DNA of 64,000 bases from Teichococcus wenyumeiae. GTDB lineage: Bacteria > Pseudomonadota > Alphaproteobacteria > Acetobacterales > Acetobacteraceae. Every line of letters starts with the position of its first letter. Positions within the stretch are counted from its first letter, which is position 1. The position numbers and the translations under genes were made by a program. Positions 1 to 11,829 of the stretch are shown here, one piece after another. Below the pieces are notes generated by a model that worked only from the letters and a program-made list of their open reading frames with translations, ran no database searches and was not told the origin of the DNA. The stretch spans positions 587,688 to 651,687 of the forward strand of contig NZ_RFLX01000001.1 of the NCBI RefSeq assembly GCF_003696345.1, read 5' to 3'.

Positions 1-1
1 C

Positions 2-382
2 TTCTCCTGGCAGCAGCAGGTGGAGAATGGCGTCGAGCCCTGGACCGGCGTGCGCAATGCCCAGGCCGCCAAGTTCCTGCGGAGCATGGCGGTGGGCGAC
101 CGCGCCTTCTTCTACCACTCCAACGTGGGCAAGGAGATCGTCGGCGTGGTGGAGGTGGCCCGCGCCGCCTACCCCGACCCCACGGAGGAAACCGGCCGCT
201 GGGCCTGCGTGGACATGCGCGCCGTGGGCCCGATGCCGAAGCCCGTCGGCCTCGCCGCCATCAAGGCGGAGCCGGGGCTGGATGGCATCGCCCTGGTGCG
301 GCAGTCCCGCCTCTCGGTGATGCCCATCTCTGACGAGCACTGGGCGCTGCTCTGCCGCATGGGGGAATGGCGGGAGGCGTGA
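2..382 (+). CDS. EVE domain-containing protein (5' partial)
   Basis: The gene enters from the left edge: the frame is open from base 2 and begins FSWQQQVENG, so the usual short N-terminus (MAYWLVKSEP-like in the family) lies outside the window. The visible ~126 residues carry the EVE-domain core, with the conserved stretch GVRNAQAAKFLRSM followed by GDRAFFYHSN. EVE domains are PUA-like folds thought to bind modified bases in RNA or DNA, and in proteobacteria they are usually small stand-alone cytosolic proteins of about 135-140 residues, which fits. The stop overlaps the start of the Rieske gene by 16 bases, so the two are probably co-transcribed. Family assignment is firm; the biological role is not known. 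Confidence 0.85.
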   Translation, partial: FSWQQQVENGVEPWTGVRNAQAAKFLRSMAVGDRAFFYHSNVGKEIVGVVEVARAAYPDPTEETGRWACVDMRAVGPMPKPVGLAAIKAEPGLDGIALVRQSRLSVMPISDEHWALLCRMGEWREA

Positions 383-705
383 CCCCCCGCGCCCTGTGCC
401 GGCTGGAGGATATTCCAGACGGGCAGGCGCGCGGCTTCGGCGCCCTCTTCGCCATCCGCCAGGGGCGGACGGTCTTCGTCTATGTCAATTCCTGCCCGCA
501 TATCGGCGTGTCGCTGGACGTCATTCCCGGCCGCTTCCTGAACCACCAGCGCAGCCTAATCGTCTGCGCCCTGCATAATGCGTGGTTCCGCATCGAGGAC
601 GGCTTCTGCACCCACGGCCCCTGCATCGGCGACAGCCTGGAGGCGGTGGCGGCGGAGGTGGATGCCGAAGGCACCGTCTGGGTGCCTGAAGACGCGGGGT
701 GGTGA
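367..705 (+). CDS. Rieske [2Fe-2S] domain protein, small ferredoxin type
   Basis: A 112-residue protein made almost entirely of one Rieske domain. The cluster ligands are visible as C43-P-H45 and C67-A-L-H70, the spacing expected for CxH...CxxH coordination of a 2Fe-2S cluster by two Cys and two His. No signal peptide or catalytic oxygenase domain is attached, so it resembles the small nitrite-reductase-like or ferredoxin-type Rieske proteins that pass electrons in the cytosol. It overlaps the EVE gene and is followed by a palindrome that probably ends the transcript before the convergent glgP. The electron partner cannot be told from the neighbourhood. Confidence 0.85.
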   Translation: MAGGVTPRALCRLEDIPDGQARGFGALFAIRQGRTVFVYVNSCPHIGVSLDVIPGRFLNHQRSLIVCALHNAWFRIEDGFCTHGPCIGDSLEAVAAEVDAEGTVWVPEDAGW

Positions 706-710
706 AGGCT

Positions 711-728
711 GGGGGAATGAATTCCCCC
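711..728 (+). repeat. Palindrome family A, copy A1 (probable bidirectional terminator)
   Basis: GGGGGAATGAATTCCCCC forms a 7-bp stem with a TGAA loop between the convergent Rieske gene and glgP. The same hairpin recurs four more times in the window (9328, 9471, 53951, 54096), always a few bases after a stop codon. This copy has no long pyrimidine tail. A terminator role is inferred from position. Confidence 0.6.
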
Positions 729-742
729 GGCCTTGCCGACGC

Positions 743-3175
743 TCAGCGCACCGGCAGGTCCCAGATCTCATCCGCGTATTCACGGATGGTGCGGTCGGAG
801 GAGAACCAGCCGACATTGGCCGTGTTCAGCACCGCGCTGCGCCACCATTCCGCTGGCCTGCCCCAGCGCTGCGCCACCTGGCGCTGGCTGGCGACATAGC
901 TGTCGAAATCGGCGGTGACGAGGAAGTTGTCATGCGCCAGCAGCCCTTCCACCAGCCCGCGGTAACGGTCCGGTTCCTCGGGCGAGAAGACGCCGGAGGC
1001 GATGGCGTCCAGCACGCCGCGCAGCTCGTCCGAGGCGGCCAGGGCCGCGCGGGCGTCGTAGCCGTCGCGCCGCAGCGGCCCGGCCTCGCTGGCCTTCAGG
1101 CCGAAGATGAAGATGTTCTCCAGCCCGACGCGCTCGCTGATCTCGATATTGGCGCCATCCAGCGTGCCGATGGTCAGGGCGCCGTTCAGGGCCAGCTTCA
1201 TGTTGCCGGTGCCGGAGGCTTCGAGGCCGGCGGTGGAGATCTGCTCGGACAGGTCGGCGGCGGGGATGATGCTCTCGGCCGCCGTGACGTTGTAGTTGGG
1301 GATGAAGGCCACCCGCAGCAGGTTGCGCACCGTGGGGTCGTGGTTGATGACCTTGGCCACGTCATTGGCCAGGCGGATGATCAGCTTGGCCTGGTGGTAG
1401 CTGGGCGCGGCCTTGCCGGCGAAGATCTTGGCGCGCGGCACCCAGTTGCCCGTGGGCTGCGCGCGCATCGAGTTGTACAGCGCCACGGTGTGCAGGATGT
1501 TCAGCAGCTGGCGCTTGTATTCATGGATGCGCTTGATCTGCACGTCGAAGAGCGCCGCCGGGTCCAGCACCACGCCGGTACGCTCCCGCACCATCTTCGC
1601 CAGGGCTTCCTTGGCGGTGCGGCGCTGGGCGGCGAAGGCTTCCTGGAAGGCGGCGTCGCGGGCATAGGCGGCGAGGTCGGCCAGCCGGTCCGTATCGTCC
1701 AGCACCTGCGGGCCGATGGTATCCACGATCAGCTTCGTCAGCGGCGCATTGGCGCGCATCAGCCAGCGGCGGAAGGTGATGCCGTTGGTCTTGTTGGTGA
1801 TGCGGCCGGGGCAGACGCGGTCCAGCTCGGCGAAGACGGTGGTCTTCATCAGCGCGGTATGCAGCGCTGAGACGCCATTGATCTTGTGGGAGCCAACAAA
1901 GGCCAGGTGCCCCATCCGCACCCGCCGCCCGTGCTGCTCGTCGATCAGCGAGACGGCGGAGAGCAGCGCATCCCCGGCGCCGCCGGCGCGCGCCTGCTCC
2001 AGGTGCCGGGCATTGATCAGGTAGATGATCTGCATGTTGCGCGGCAGCATCCGTTCCATCATGGGAACGGCCCAGCTTTCCAGCGCCTCCGGCATCAGGG
2101 TGTGGTTGGTGTAGGAGAAGGTGGCGCGGCTGATCTCCCAGGCCACGTCCCAGTCCATGCCATGCACATCCACCAGCAGCCGCATCAGCTCCGCCACGCC
2201 GATGGCGGGGTGGGTGTCGTTGAGCTGGACGGAGAATTTCTCGGGCAGGGTCAGGAGGTCGCCATGCAGCCGCAGGTGCCGCCGGATCAGGTCCTGCAGG
2301 GAGGCGCTGGCGAAGAAATACTCCTGCCGCAGCCGCAACTCCTGCCCCGCCGGGCTTTCATCGCCCGGGTAGAGCACGCGGGAGATGGCCTCGGCCTTCA
2401 CGCGGGAGATCTGGGCGCCGATATGGTCGCCGCTGTTGAAGGCATCGAGGTGCAGCGGGTCGGTGGCGCGGGCGGACCAGAGGCGCAGCGTGTTCACCCA
2501 GTGGCCACGCCAGCCGACCACCGGGGTGTCGTAGGCGATGGCGCGCACCACCTCGCCCGGGTGCCAGACCATGCGGCCGCCGTCGTCCTGGGTCACGGTG
2601 CCGCCGAAGCCGATATCGTAGGTGAGGCTGGAACGCTCGAATTCCCAGGGATTGCCGAGGGAGAGCCAGTCCTCCGGCACTTCCAGCTGGCGGCCGTCCT
2701 GGATGAGCTGGCGGAACAGCCCGTTCTCGTAGCGGATGCCGTAGCCGGTGGCGGGAATGCCGATGGAGGCCATGCTTTCCATGAAGCAGGCCGCCAGCCG
2801 CCCCAGGCCGCCATTGCCCAGCGCCGCGTCCGGCTCCTGCGCGAAGACGGCTTCGAGGTCCACGCCGAGCCCGTCCAGCGCCAGCCGCATCGGCTCCGTC
2901 AGGCCCATGTTGCCCAGCGCGTCCGACAGCAGCCGGCCGATCAGGAATTCCATGGACAGGTAGCAGACCTGCTTGTGGCCCTGCGCCACCACCTCGTCGG
3001 CGGAGGTGCGCCAGCGGTCCACGATCCGGTCGCGGGTGGCCAGGGTGGCGGCCAGGAACCAGTCGCGCGGGCTGGCCCGCTCCGCCCTGGCGCCAACCTG
3101 ATAAGCCAGCTTGGACAGGATGTCCTGGCGAAGCATTTCGGCCTCGGCTTCCATCGTCATGCCGTTATCAGTCAC
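743..3175 (-). CDS. glgP: Glycogen phosphorylase
   Basis: Releases glucose-1-phosphate from alpha-1,4-glucan ends using phosphate and pyridoxal phosphate (GT35). About 810 residues, normal for the family. Visible landmarks are the N-terminal RDWFLAATLATRDRI and YLSMEFLIGR, and in the C-terminal part EASGTGNMKLALNGA, which holds the PLP-binding lysine and the glycine/asparagine of the active site. I chose GTG at 3175 because an AGAGGA ribosome site (3185-3190) sits 9 bases upstream; ATG at 3160 is the alternative and lacks a clear site. It is the last gene of glgC-glgA-glgP. Branching and debranching enzymes are not in the window. Confidence 0.95.
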   Translation of the reverse strand: MTDNGMTMEAEAEMLRQDILSKLAYQVGARAERASPRDWFLAATLATRDRIVDRWRTSADEVVAQGHKQVCYLSMEFLIGRLLSDALGNMGLTEPMRLALDGLGVDLEAVFAQEPDAALGNGGLGRLAACFMESMASIGIPATGYGIRYENGLFRQLIQDGRQLEVPEDWLSLGNPWEFERSSLTYDIGFGGTVTQDDGGRMVWHPGEVVRAIAYDTPVVGWRGHWVNTLRLWSARATDPLHLDAFNSGDHIGAQISRVKAEAISRVLYPGDESPAGQELRLRQEYFFASASLQDLIRRHLRLHGDLLTLPEKFSVQLNDTHPAIGVAELMRLLVDVHGMDWDVAWEISRATFSYTNHTLMPEALESWAVPMMERMLPRNMQIIYLINARHLEQARAGGAGDALLSAVSLIDEQHGRRVRMGHLAFVGSHKINGVSALHTALMKTTVFAELDRVCPGRITNKTNGITFRRWLMRANAPLTKLIVDTIGPQVLDDTDRLADLAAYARDAAFQEAFAAQRRTAKEALAKMVRERTGVVLDPAALFDVQIKRIHEYKRQLLNILHTVALYNSMRAQPTGNWVPRAKIFAGKAAPSYHQAKLIIRLANDVAKVINHDPTVRNLLRVAFIPNYNVTAAESIIPAADLSEQISTAGLEASGTGNMKLALNGALTIGTLDGANIEISERVGLENIFIFGLKASEAGPLRRDGYDARAALAASDELRGVLDAIASGVFSPEEPDRYRGLVEGLLAHDNFLVTADFDSYVASQRQVAQRWGRPAEWWRSAVLNTANVGWFSSDRTIREYADEIWDLPVR

Positions 3176-3262
3176 GCAGCCATGTCCTCTCAGTCGGAGC
3201 AGGGAGATATTTTCATCAACCTGCAATCGGCGCGTGTCCAGACTATGGCGAGAACCGCGGGC

Positions 3263-4723
3263 TCACACCCGCGGCACCCGGCCTGGCGCCACGGCGCGGT
3301 AAAGGGCGGCATAATGCCGCGCCGGGCGCGCCCAGCTGACATCGGTGGCCATGCCGTTGCGCTGCACCTTCTCCCAGGCCGGGCGGTCCTGCCACAGGGC
3401 GGCAAGCCGCGCCAGCGCCGCCTCCAGCGCATCGCGCGAGGCATGGGAGAACTGGATGCCGGTGCCGACGCCGGCGGCCAGCGCCATCTCATTGGCATCG
3501 ATCACGGTATCGGCCAGCCCGCCGACGCGGGCCACCACCGGCAGCGCGCCATAGCGCAGGGCGCAAAGCTGGGTCAGGCCGCAGGGCTCGAAACGGGAGG
3601 GCACCAGCAGCGCATCGCAGCCGCCCTGGATCAGATGCGCCAGCCCCTCGTTATAGCCGAGATGCAGCCCGACGCGGCCCTGATGGGCGGCCGCCGCGCG
3701 TTCGAAACCCTCCTCCAGCCCACGGTCGCCGGCGCCCAGCACCGCCAGTTGCATGCCGTGGCCGAGCAGGGCGGGCAGCGCCTCCAGCACCGCATCCATG
3801 CCCTTCTGCCAGGACAGGCGGCTGACGATGCCGAGCAGCGGCGCCTCCCGCCCCTCGTGCAGGCCGAGGCGGGCGCGCAGGGCGCGGCGGCTGGCCTCCC
3901 GCGCATGCAGGGTCTCGGCCGTGTAGGGGGCGGGCAGGGCGGGATCGTTGGCCGGGTCCCAGACATCGGTGTCGATGCCGTTGAGGATGCCGGAAAGCGC
4001 CCCGGCCCGGTCCCGCAGCAGCCCGTCGAGGCCCATGCCGCCTTCCCGCGTGCGGATCTCGGCGGCATAGGTGGGGGAGACGGTGGTGATGCGGTCGGCC
4101 AGCTTCAGCCCGGCCTTCAGGAAGCCGATGGCGCCGTAATACTCGACGCCATGGATGGAATAGGCCTGCGGCGGCAGCGACAACTCGGCCAGCAGGGAGG
4201 CGTCGCACTGGCCCTGGAAGGCCAGGTTATGGACGGTGAAGATCGTGCCGGGCTTCCGCCCTTCCCAGTAATGCACATAGGCGGGCACCAGCCCGGCCTG
4301 CCAGTCATGCGCATGGATGACATCCGGCAGGAAGCCGGGCAGGGCGCCCTGGCCCAGCCGCGCCGCCACCTGCGCCAGCGCCGCGAAGCGTTGCGGGTTG
4401 TCCGGCCAGTCCTGGCCATCCAGGCCGGCATAGGGGCCGCCGTCGCGGTCGAAGAGATGCGGCGCGTCCAGCACCAGCAGGTCCAGCCCGGCGGCGGTGG
4501 CGGCTAGCAGCCGCGCCGGCCCGCCGAAGAGGGGGCCGAGGTCCAGCACCGGCTCCGCCGCTTCCAGTGCCCGCAGCACGCGCGGGTAGCCGGGGATCAG
4601 GCTGCGGGTGGCGATGCCCTGCGCCGCCAGCGCGCCGGGCAGGGCGCCCGCCACATCGGCCAGCCCGCCGGTCTTGATCAGCGGGAAGAGTTCCGAGGCG
4701 ACGGACAGAACAGAAAGGCTCAT
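3263..4723 (-). CDS. glgA: Glycogen synthase (ADP-glucose type)
   Basis: GT5 enzyme that adds glucose from ADP-glucose to glycogen. 486 residues, typical. The N-terminal K17-T-G-G-L loop binds ADP-glucose; later motifs include [10 protein letters not shown], a family-typical HNLAFQG, and the C-terminal [11 protein letters not shown] segment of the GT-B nucleotide site. The ATG overlaps the glgC stop by four bases (ATGA), so translation is probably coupled to glgC. Together with GlgC upstream and GlgP downstream it forms a glycogen storage and use operon. Confidence 0.96.
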   Translation of the reverse strand: MSLSVLSVASELFPLIKTGGLADVAGALPGALAAQGIATRSLIPGYPRVLRALEAAEPVLDLGPLFGGPARLLAATAAGLDLLVLDAPHLFDRDGGPYAGLDGQDWPDNPQRFAALAQVAARLGQGALPGFLPDVIHAHDWQAGLVPAYVHYWEGRKPGTIFTVHNLAFQGQCDASLLAELSLPPQAYSIHGVEYYGAIGFLKAGLKLADRITTVSPTYAAEIRTREGGMGLDGLLRDRAGALSGILNGIDTDVWDPANDPALPAPYTAETLHAREASRRALRARLGLHEGREAPLLGIVSRLSWQKGMDAVLEALPALLGHGMQLAVLGAGDRGLEEGFERAAAAHQGRVGLHLGYNEGLAHLIQGGCDALLVPSRFEPCGLTQLCALRYGALPVVARVGGLADTVIDANEMALAAGVGTGIQFSHASRDALEAALARLAALWQDRPAWEKVQRNGMATDVSWARPARHYAALYRAVAPGRVPRV

Positions 4724-5985
4724 GCGGTCAGGGCATCGATCATCGGCTGGGTGATCAGGGTAACGCCCTTGGCGGAGCGGCGGAAGCGGCGGGCATCCTC
4801 CTCCGGGTCCTCGCCCACCACCAGCCCCTCGGGCAGCTTCACGCCGCTGTCCACCACCACGTTCTTCAGCCGGGCATGGCGGTTGACGATGACGCCGGGC
4901 AGCAGCACCGCGCCCTGGATGTCGCAGAAGGAATGCACCCGGATGTTGTGCGCCAGCACCGAGCGCGCGACATGCGAGCCGGAGATGATGCAGCCGCCCG
5001 AGACCAGCGAATCCACCGCCATGCCGCGCCGCCCTTCGTCGTCGAAGACGAACTTGGCCGGGGGCGTCAGTTCGCTATAGGTCCAGATCGGCCAGTCGCG
5101 GTCATAGAGGTTGAGCGAGGGCACCACGTCGGTCAGGTCGATATTGGCCTGCCAATAGGCGTCCACGGTGCCGACATCGCGCCAATAGGCTTCCTCCTCG
5201 ACGCCCGAGGTGACGCAGGAATCGGTGAAGCGGTGCGCTACGGCGCGGCCGTGCTGCACGATATAGGGCACCAGGTCCTTGCCGAAGTCGTGGGAGGAGT
5301 TCGGGTCAGCGGCATCGCGGCGCAGCTCGCGCGCCAGGAACTCGGTGTTGAAGACATAGATGCCCATGCTGGCCAGCGCCATCTCGGGCTTGTCCGGCAT
5401 GCCCGGCGGGTCGGCCGGCTTCTCCAGGAAGGCGGTGATGCGGTCCTCGGCATCCACATGCATGACGCCGAAGCCGGTGGCCTCCATGCGCGGCACCTCG
5501 ATGCAGCCGACGGTGACGTCGGCGCCCGAATTCTCGTGCTGCTGCAGCATCAGCTCGTAGTCCATCTTGTACACGTGGTCGCCAGCCAGGATGACCATGT
5601 GGCGCGGGCCGTAGGACTCGATGATGTCGAGGTTCTGGTAGACCGCGTCCGCCGTGCCGGAATACCAGCCGGCCTCTTCCACCCGCTGGCTGGCGGGCAG
5701 GATGTCGAAGCTCTCGTTGCGCTCGGCGCGCATGAAGCTCCAGCCGCGCTGCATGTGGCGGATCAGGCTATGCGCCTTGTACTGCGTGGCGACGCCGATG
5801 CGCCGGATGCCGGAATTGATGGCGTTGGAGAGCGCGAAGTCGATGATGCGGGACTTGGCGCCAAAGAAGACCGCCGGCTTCACGCGGCGTTCCGTGAGTT
5901 CCATGAGGCGGGTACCGCGGCCACCAGCCAGCACATAAGCCATGGCATGGCGGGCAAGTGGTGCGGGGCTTGGGAGCGGCGACAT
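4720..5985 (-). CDS. glgC: Glucose-1-phosphate adenylyltransferase
   Basis: Makes ADP-glucose from glucose-1-phosphate and ATP, the committed step of bacterial glycogen synthesis. 421 residues. The nucleotidyltransferase N-terminus has GGRGTRL (21-27) followed by KPAV (36-39); the sequence [17 protein letters not shown] and the C-terminal left-handed beta-helix repeats are typical. The start at 5985 ([22 protein letters not shown]) matches family N-termini. The same frame stays open far upstream, but that stretch is antisense to acs and is not coding. First gene of glgC-glgA-glgP; its promoter must lie in the 255-bp gap shared with acs. Confidence 0.96.
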   Translation of the reverse strand: MSPLPSPAPLARHAMAYVLAGGRGTRLMELTERRVKPAVFFGAKSRIIDFALSNAINSGIRRIGVATQYKAHSLIRHMQRGWSFMRAERNESFDILPASQRVEEAGWYSGTADAVYQNLDIIESYGPRHMVILAGDHVYKMDYELMLQQHENSGADVTVGCIEVPRMEATGFGVMHVDAEDRITAFLEKPADPPGMPDKPEMALASMGIYVFNTEFLARELRRDAADPNSSHDFGKDLVPYIVQHGRAVAHRFTDSCVTSGVEEEAYWRDVGTVDAYWQANIDLTDVVPSLNLYDRDWPIWTYSELTPPAKFVFDDEGRRGMAVDSLVSGGCIISGSHVARSVLAHNIRVHSFCDIQGAVLLPGVIVNRHARLKNVVVDSGVKLPEGLVVGEDPEEDARRFRRSAKGVTLITQPMIDALTA

Positions 5986-6240
5986 TCTTGGCGGTTTCCT
6001 GTTACGCGTCCGGTTCGGCGCGAATCCGGTCAAAACACTCGTGTTGAAGCTGATTCTAGGCCGTGGTCCGTGCAGGAGTAGGGGGGACGGGTGTCTCGGG
6101 CACAGGATATATTTTTGCCAAATGCCGCAACTATTTGCGATCACGTCGCATAAGACTGCCCCCGGCGCCGTCTCTTGACGGCGATGGGGGTGCATTGGCC
6201 CAATAGAGGCCAAAGACACGACGTCTGAGGAGGGCGCAGC
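5986..6240. promoter_or_regulatory. glgC/acs divergent intergenic region with leader hairpin
   Basis: The gap drives two divergent units, glycogen synthesis and acetate activation. It is less GC-rich than its surroundings around 6100-6150 (GGATATATTTTTGCC). A strong hairpin lies at 6157-6194: inner stem CGCCGTC/GACGGCG with loop TCTT (6166-6183), extended by a C-run pairing with a G-run. A clear GAGGAGG ribosome site precedes acs. Whether the hairpin is a terminator, an attenuator or an operator cannot be read from one sequence. Confidence 0.4.
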
Positions 6241-8175
<1,935 letters not shown>

Positions 8176-8329
8176 AGCGCGCCTGCCCTCGGGAGCCCAT
8201 CCCCGGGGGCGGGGCTTCACATCGGCGTGGCGCGCCCCAGCGCGGCGGGCGGGCGAGGCCAGCCGCGCGTCAACCCATCGGCCTCTCGGTGGTTCAGGCT
8301 CTGCACCTGCAACAGCGCGGAGCCGCCCG

Positions 8330-9325
8330 ATGGCTGATGATTCCTCCACTTCCCGCCGCGACATGGTCCGCGGCATGGCCGCCGGCGGCATCGCCTCCGC
8401 CATGGCCACGCCAGCCCTGGCCCAGAACGCGCCAGCCGCGCCGCCGCCGCTGGCCAATCCGCAGGACCGCTACCCGAAGCCGCCCTTCCAGGTGCAGTCC
8501 CAGCCCTGGCCCGGCCTGCAATCCAAGATGACGCCGGTGCCGGATTGCGGCGAGACGAGCTACAAGGGCTCCGGCCGCCTGGCGGGACGCAAGGCGCTGA
8601 TCACCGGCGGCGATTCCGGCATCGGCCGCGCCGCCGCCATCGCCTATGCGCGCGAGGGCGCCGATGTCGCCATCAACTACTACCCCAGCGAGGAACCCGA
8701 TGCGCGGGAGGTGGCGGAGTTGATCCGCCAGGCTGGCCGCAAGGCGGTGCTGATCCCCGGCGATATCCGCGACGAGAACTTCTGCAACAGCATGATGCAG
8801 CAGGCGATGCGGGACCTGGGCGGGCTCGACATCCTGGTCAGCAATGCCGCCTACCAGCACGCGCAGACCTCCATCATGGAGATCTCGACCGAGCAGCTCG
8901 ACCAGACCATGAAGACGAATGTCTATGCCATGTTCTGGATCGTGAAGGCGGCGCTGCCGCAGTTGCCGCCCGGCTCGTCCATCATCTGTACCAGTTCCAT
9001 CAATGCGCAGACGCCGGGGCCGCAGATCCTGGATTATGCCTGCACCAAGGGCGCGATCATGATCTTCGTGCGCGGGCTGGCGAAGCAGGTGATCGACAAG
9101 GGTATCCGCGTCAACGGCGTCGCGCCCGGGCCTTTCTGGACGCCGCTGCAGGTCTCCGGCGGCCAGACGGAGGAAGGGCTCAAGACCTTCGGCAGTGCCA
9201 CGCCGATGAAGCGGCCGGGGCAGCCGGTGGAACTCGCCTCGGTCTATGTGGAACTGGCGGCGGCTTCCTCCAGCTACACCACGGGGCAGATCTATGGCGA
9301 GACCGGGGGTGTCGGCTGGCCGTAA
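8330..9325 (+). CDS. SDR family oxidoreductase with Tat-like N-terminus
   Basis: 331 residues. The first ~35 look like a twin-arginine signal ([13 protein letters not shown] then a hydrophobic run ending ATPALAQNA). Then comes a linker with [12 protein letters not shown], as in the YhdG/general-stress-protein-39 group of SDRs. The dehydrogenase domain has TGGDSGIGR for NAD(P) binding, NAA, and the catalytic YACTK. Substrate is unknown. Export of a nicotinamide-dependent SDR is possible because Tat moves folded proteins with bound cofactor, but similar N-termini on this group may not always be cleaved. It stands alone after acs and ends in a family A palindrome. Confidence 0.85.
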   Translation: MADDSSTSRRDMVRGMAAGGIASAMATPALAQNAPAAPPPLANPQDRYPKPPFQVQSQPWPGLQSKMTPVPDCGETSYKGSGRLAGRKALITGGDSGIGRAAAIAYAREGADVAINYYPSEEPDAREVAELIRQAGRKAVLIPGDIRDENFCNSMMQQAMRDLGGLDILVSNAAYQHAQTSIMEISTEQLDQTMKTNVYAMFWIVKAALPQLPPGSSIICTSSINAQTPGPQILDYACTKGAIMIFVRGLAKQVIDKGIRVNGVAPGPFWTPLQVSGGQTEEGLKTFGSATPMKRPGQPVELASVYVELAAASSSYTTGQIYGETGGVGWP

Positions 9326-9501
9326 GGCCGGGGGAAGGAATTCCCCCGGACCCCCATCTTCTTTCTTCGAGTATGAGTGCGGGGCGGGGAGGGGATGATT
9401 TCACATGAAACACTCCGGGCCATGGTTGCCGCCGGGCGCGCCCTGAAACCCGAAAAAAGAAAGAAGGGGTCTGGGGAATTCATTCCCCAGCCTTTCCTGG
9501 C
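9326..9501. repeat. Inverted pair of family A palindromes (A2, A3) between convergent genes
   Basis: A2: stem CCGGGGGAA/TTCCCCCGG at 9328-9349, followed by ACCCCCATCTTCTTTCTTCG. A3: stem CTGGGGAA/TTCCCCAG at 9471-9490; on the minus strand it is followed by ACCCCTTCTTTCTTTTTTCG. Each unit points away from its own gene (SDR on plus, flavin reductase on minus), so the pair forms long inverted ends around a unique core of about 80 bp. The pyrimidine-rich tails look like terminator tails. The same layout recurs at 53946-54126. Confidence 0.7.
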
Positions 9502-10059
9502 TTACAGATACTCCGGCCGGAACAGCCGCTTCAGGCTGAGGCTTTCGCCCGAGACCATGAAGGAGCCTTCGCCGCGGTAATGGATGGTGCGCGGGCGCTT
9601 CGGCGTGCGGGCCACATGCGCCTGCACCACTTCCCAGATGAAGAAGTTGTATTTGCCCACCAGCGAGGCGTCGTGCAGCCGGCATTCCAGGCTGCTGTGG
9701 CATTCGGCGATCAATGGTGCCTCCACCTGTGCCGCCGCTTCCGCCGTCAGGTTGAATTCGGCGAACTTGTCCACCTCGGCGCCGGAGCAGTTGCCGATGC
9801 GCGTCACCACCTCGGCCATCTCCACCTCCGGGATGTTGATGACGCATTGGCGGGAGCGGCGGATCATCTCGAAGCTGTGGTTGCCGGCGGCGATGACGCA
9901 GCCAACCAGGGATGGCGTGAATTCCATCACGGTATGCCAGCCCATGGTCATGACATTGCGCCGGCCTTTCCAGGCGCTGCTGACCAGCACGATGGGCCCC
10001 GGCTCCAGCAGGCGGCGGATCTGGGAGACGGGGTAGTCATGCTTGCGGTAGCGGCGCAT
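9502..10059 (-). CDS. Flavin reductase family (FMN-binding split-barrel) protein
   Basis: 185 residues. The pattern PGPIVLVSSAWKGRRNVMTMGW, GCVIAAGNHSFEMIRRS and CVINIPEVEM is that of the flavin-reductase-like split barrel, which binds FMN and often supplies reduced flavin to a partner or acts as a stand-alone reductase. ATG at 10059 is used because homologues begin just before the YPVSQI segment; the frame is open further but overlaps the preceding gene. It follows the peptide-type binding protein by 8 bases, so the two are probably one operon. The physiological substrate is not evident. Confidence 0.85.
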   Translation of the reverse strand: MRRYRKHDYPVSQIRRLLEPGPIVLVSSAWKGRRNVMTMGWHTVMEFTPSLVGCVIAAGNHSFEMIRRSRQCVINIPEVEMAEVVTRIGNCSGAEVDKFAEFNLTAEAAAQVEAPLIAECHSSLECRLHDASLVGKYNFFIWEVVQAHVARTPKRPRTIHYRGEGSFMVSGESLSLKRLFRPEYL

Positions 10060-10067
10060 GGGGGGCC

Positions 10068-11621
10068 TCAGCTGACGGAGGTTTCTTCCAGCGTGACCGG
10101 TGCATAGAAGGTCAGGCTGCCGGGCAGGTTGCGGAAGCCCTGTACGGCCACCTGCATGGCGAAGGCCTGTGAGCGCAGCGTCAGCCAGACGATGGGGCAT
10201 TCCTCCGCCGCCTGCTTCTGCAACTCGTCATAGATGGCGCGGCGCTTCGCGGGGTCGGCTTCCTGGCGGCCGGCCTGCAGCAGGGCGTCGATCTTCTCGC
10301 TGCTGAAGCCGTGGGAGCGGGTATAGGCATTGCTGCCGCTGAGATAGACCGACAGCGCGTCAGGGTCCGGCCAGGCGGCGACGGTGCCGAAGACGGCGAA
10401 GTCGTACTGGCCCCGGTTGCCCATGGTGACGCGCGTGCCCCATTCCGGCAGGCGCAGCGTGACCTCGATGCCGATCTCCTTCAGGTTCTGCTGGATCACT
10501 TCCGCCGTGGACTGGTGCAGCGTGGGGCTGGAGGTCGCCAGCAGCGTGGCCGCGAAGCCGTTGCCGATGCCGGCTTCCTGCAACAGCTGCCTTGCCCGCG
10601 CGGGGTCGTAGGAGAAGATGCCGGCGCTCGGCAGGTCGTCATAGGGCGCCGGGTAGGGCAGGCCGAAGAGCGGCGTGCCGCGACCGTAATGGGCGGCGCG
10701 CACCACCTCGTCCCGCTTGATGGCATAGGCGACGGCGCGGCGCACCCGCGCATCGGTGAAGGGGCCGGTGCGGGTATTGAACAGCAGGTTCATGAAGGGC
10801 CCGACCGTGCTTTCCATCTTCAGCCGGGGATTGCTGTCGATGGCCGCCATGCTCTGCCAGGGCACGCCCTCGATCACATCGACATCGCCGGCCTGAAGGG
10901 CGGAGACGCGCAGGTTCTCGTCCGTGTAGCCCTGGAAGCGGATGCGGGCGACCTTGGGCAGGCCGGGCTTGTAGAAGCCCTCGAAACGCTCGACCTCGAT
11001 GGCGGAACCACGCTCGATGGCCGCGAGTTTGAAGGGGCCGGTGCCGGCGGGCAGGCCGTTCACCTGCCCCTTCTTCGCCGACAGGATGGGCGCGTGGTAG
11101 CTGGCCATCAGGTGCGGGAAGGGGATGGAAGGCTCCTTCAGCAGGATGCGCCCTTCCAGCGGCCCCAGCACCTCCACCTTCTCCACCACGGAGAGGAAGG
11201 GCTTCATGTAGGCGGTGGAATTCTCCGCCAGGATTTCTGTCAGTGTGAAGCGCACATCCTCGGCCGTGACGGGCTCGCCGTCATGGAAGCGCAGGCCGGG
11301 GCGCAGGCGGAAGCGGTAGGCGCTGGGGCTTTCCGCCTCCCACAGTTCCGCCATCTCGTTCCGCAACTGGCCGGCATGGTCGTAGGAGAGCAGGCTGCGG
11401 TAGATCATCATCTTCACCGCCGCCTGGGAGGAGCCGGTATTCTCCAGCGGGCGGATATTCGGCGGGAAATTCACCAAGCCGACGCGCAGCAGGCCATTGG
11501 CGGCGGCGGCGATGCGGGCCGGGGCACCGCCCGCCAGCAGGATGCCGCCCGCCGCGCCCAGCAGCATCGCGCGGCGGCCGATGGCCGCGTGCCTTGCCTC
11601 GTCATGGATGTCACTGGTCAT
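10068..11621 (-). CDS. ABC transporter substrate-binding protein, peptide/nickel family 5
   Basis: 517 residues with a Tat-like signal (GRRAMLLGAAGGILLAGG, cleavage near ARIAAAA). The mature part has the family 5 features: YRSLLSYD near the N-terminus, a long conserved central GEPVTAEDVRFTLTEIL, and RRAVAYAIKRDEVV. Members bind oligopeptides, opines, glutathione or nickel in the periplasm. No permease or ATPase genes are adjacent, so the partner transporter is elsewhere. It is divergent from a class III aminotransferase, which makes an amino compound a reasonable but unproven ligand. Confidence 0.88.
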   Translation of the reverse strand: MTSDIHDEARHAAIGRRAMLLGAAGGILLAGGAPARIAAAANGLLRVGLVNFPPNIRPLENTGSSQAAVKMMIYRSLLSYDHAGQLRNEMAELWEAESPSAYRFRLRPGLRFHDGEPVTAEDVRFTLTEILAENSTAYMKPFLSVVEKVEVLGPLEGRILLKEPSIPFPHLMASYHAPILSAKKGQVNGLPAGTGPFKLAAIERGSAIEVERFEGFYKPGLPKVARIRFQGYTDENLRVSALQAGDVDVIEGVPWQSMAAIDSNPRLKMESTVGPFMNLLFNTRTGPFTDARVRRAVAYAIKRDEVVRAAHYGRGTPLFGLPYPAPYDDLPSAGIFSYDPARARQLLQEAGIGNGFAATLLATSSPTLHQSTAEVIQQNLKEIGIEVTLRLPEWGTRVTMGNRGQYDFAVFGTVAAWPDPDALSVYLSGSNAYTRSHGFSSEKIDALLQAGRQEADPAKRRAIYDELQKQAAEECPIVWLTLRSQAFAMQVAVQGFRNLPGSLTFYAPVTLEETSVS

Positions 11622-11829
11622 GCCGGCACCTTCCAGGGAAGGTCACGAGCCTGTCTGCATCCGCAACATCAGGCAAGGTTCAAGACCGCGCCCCCGGCCC
11701 GGTGGGCGAGACGGTTGAGACGGATGTTTCGTCCAGCAGGATTTCACGCATGCAAACCCGGTGTCACGGCATCTTCCGGCATCGCGCCGTTCGGCGCAGA
11801 CTGGCCATGGCCAGCGAAGGATCGCCGCT

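Noticed and set aside
9326..9501. Miniature transposon (MITE) between SDR and flavin reductase genes
   Set aside because: The inverted ends fit a MITE, but each half points away from its own gene, single copies exist, cores of the two pairs are unrelated and no target duplication is visible, so paired terminators explain it better.
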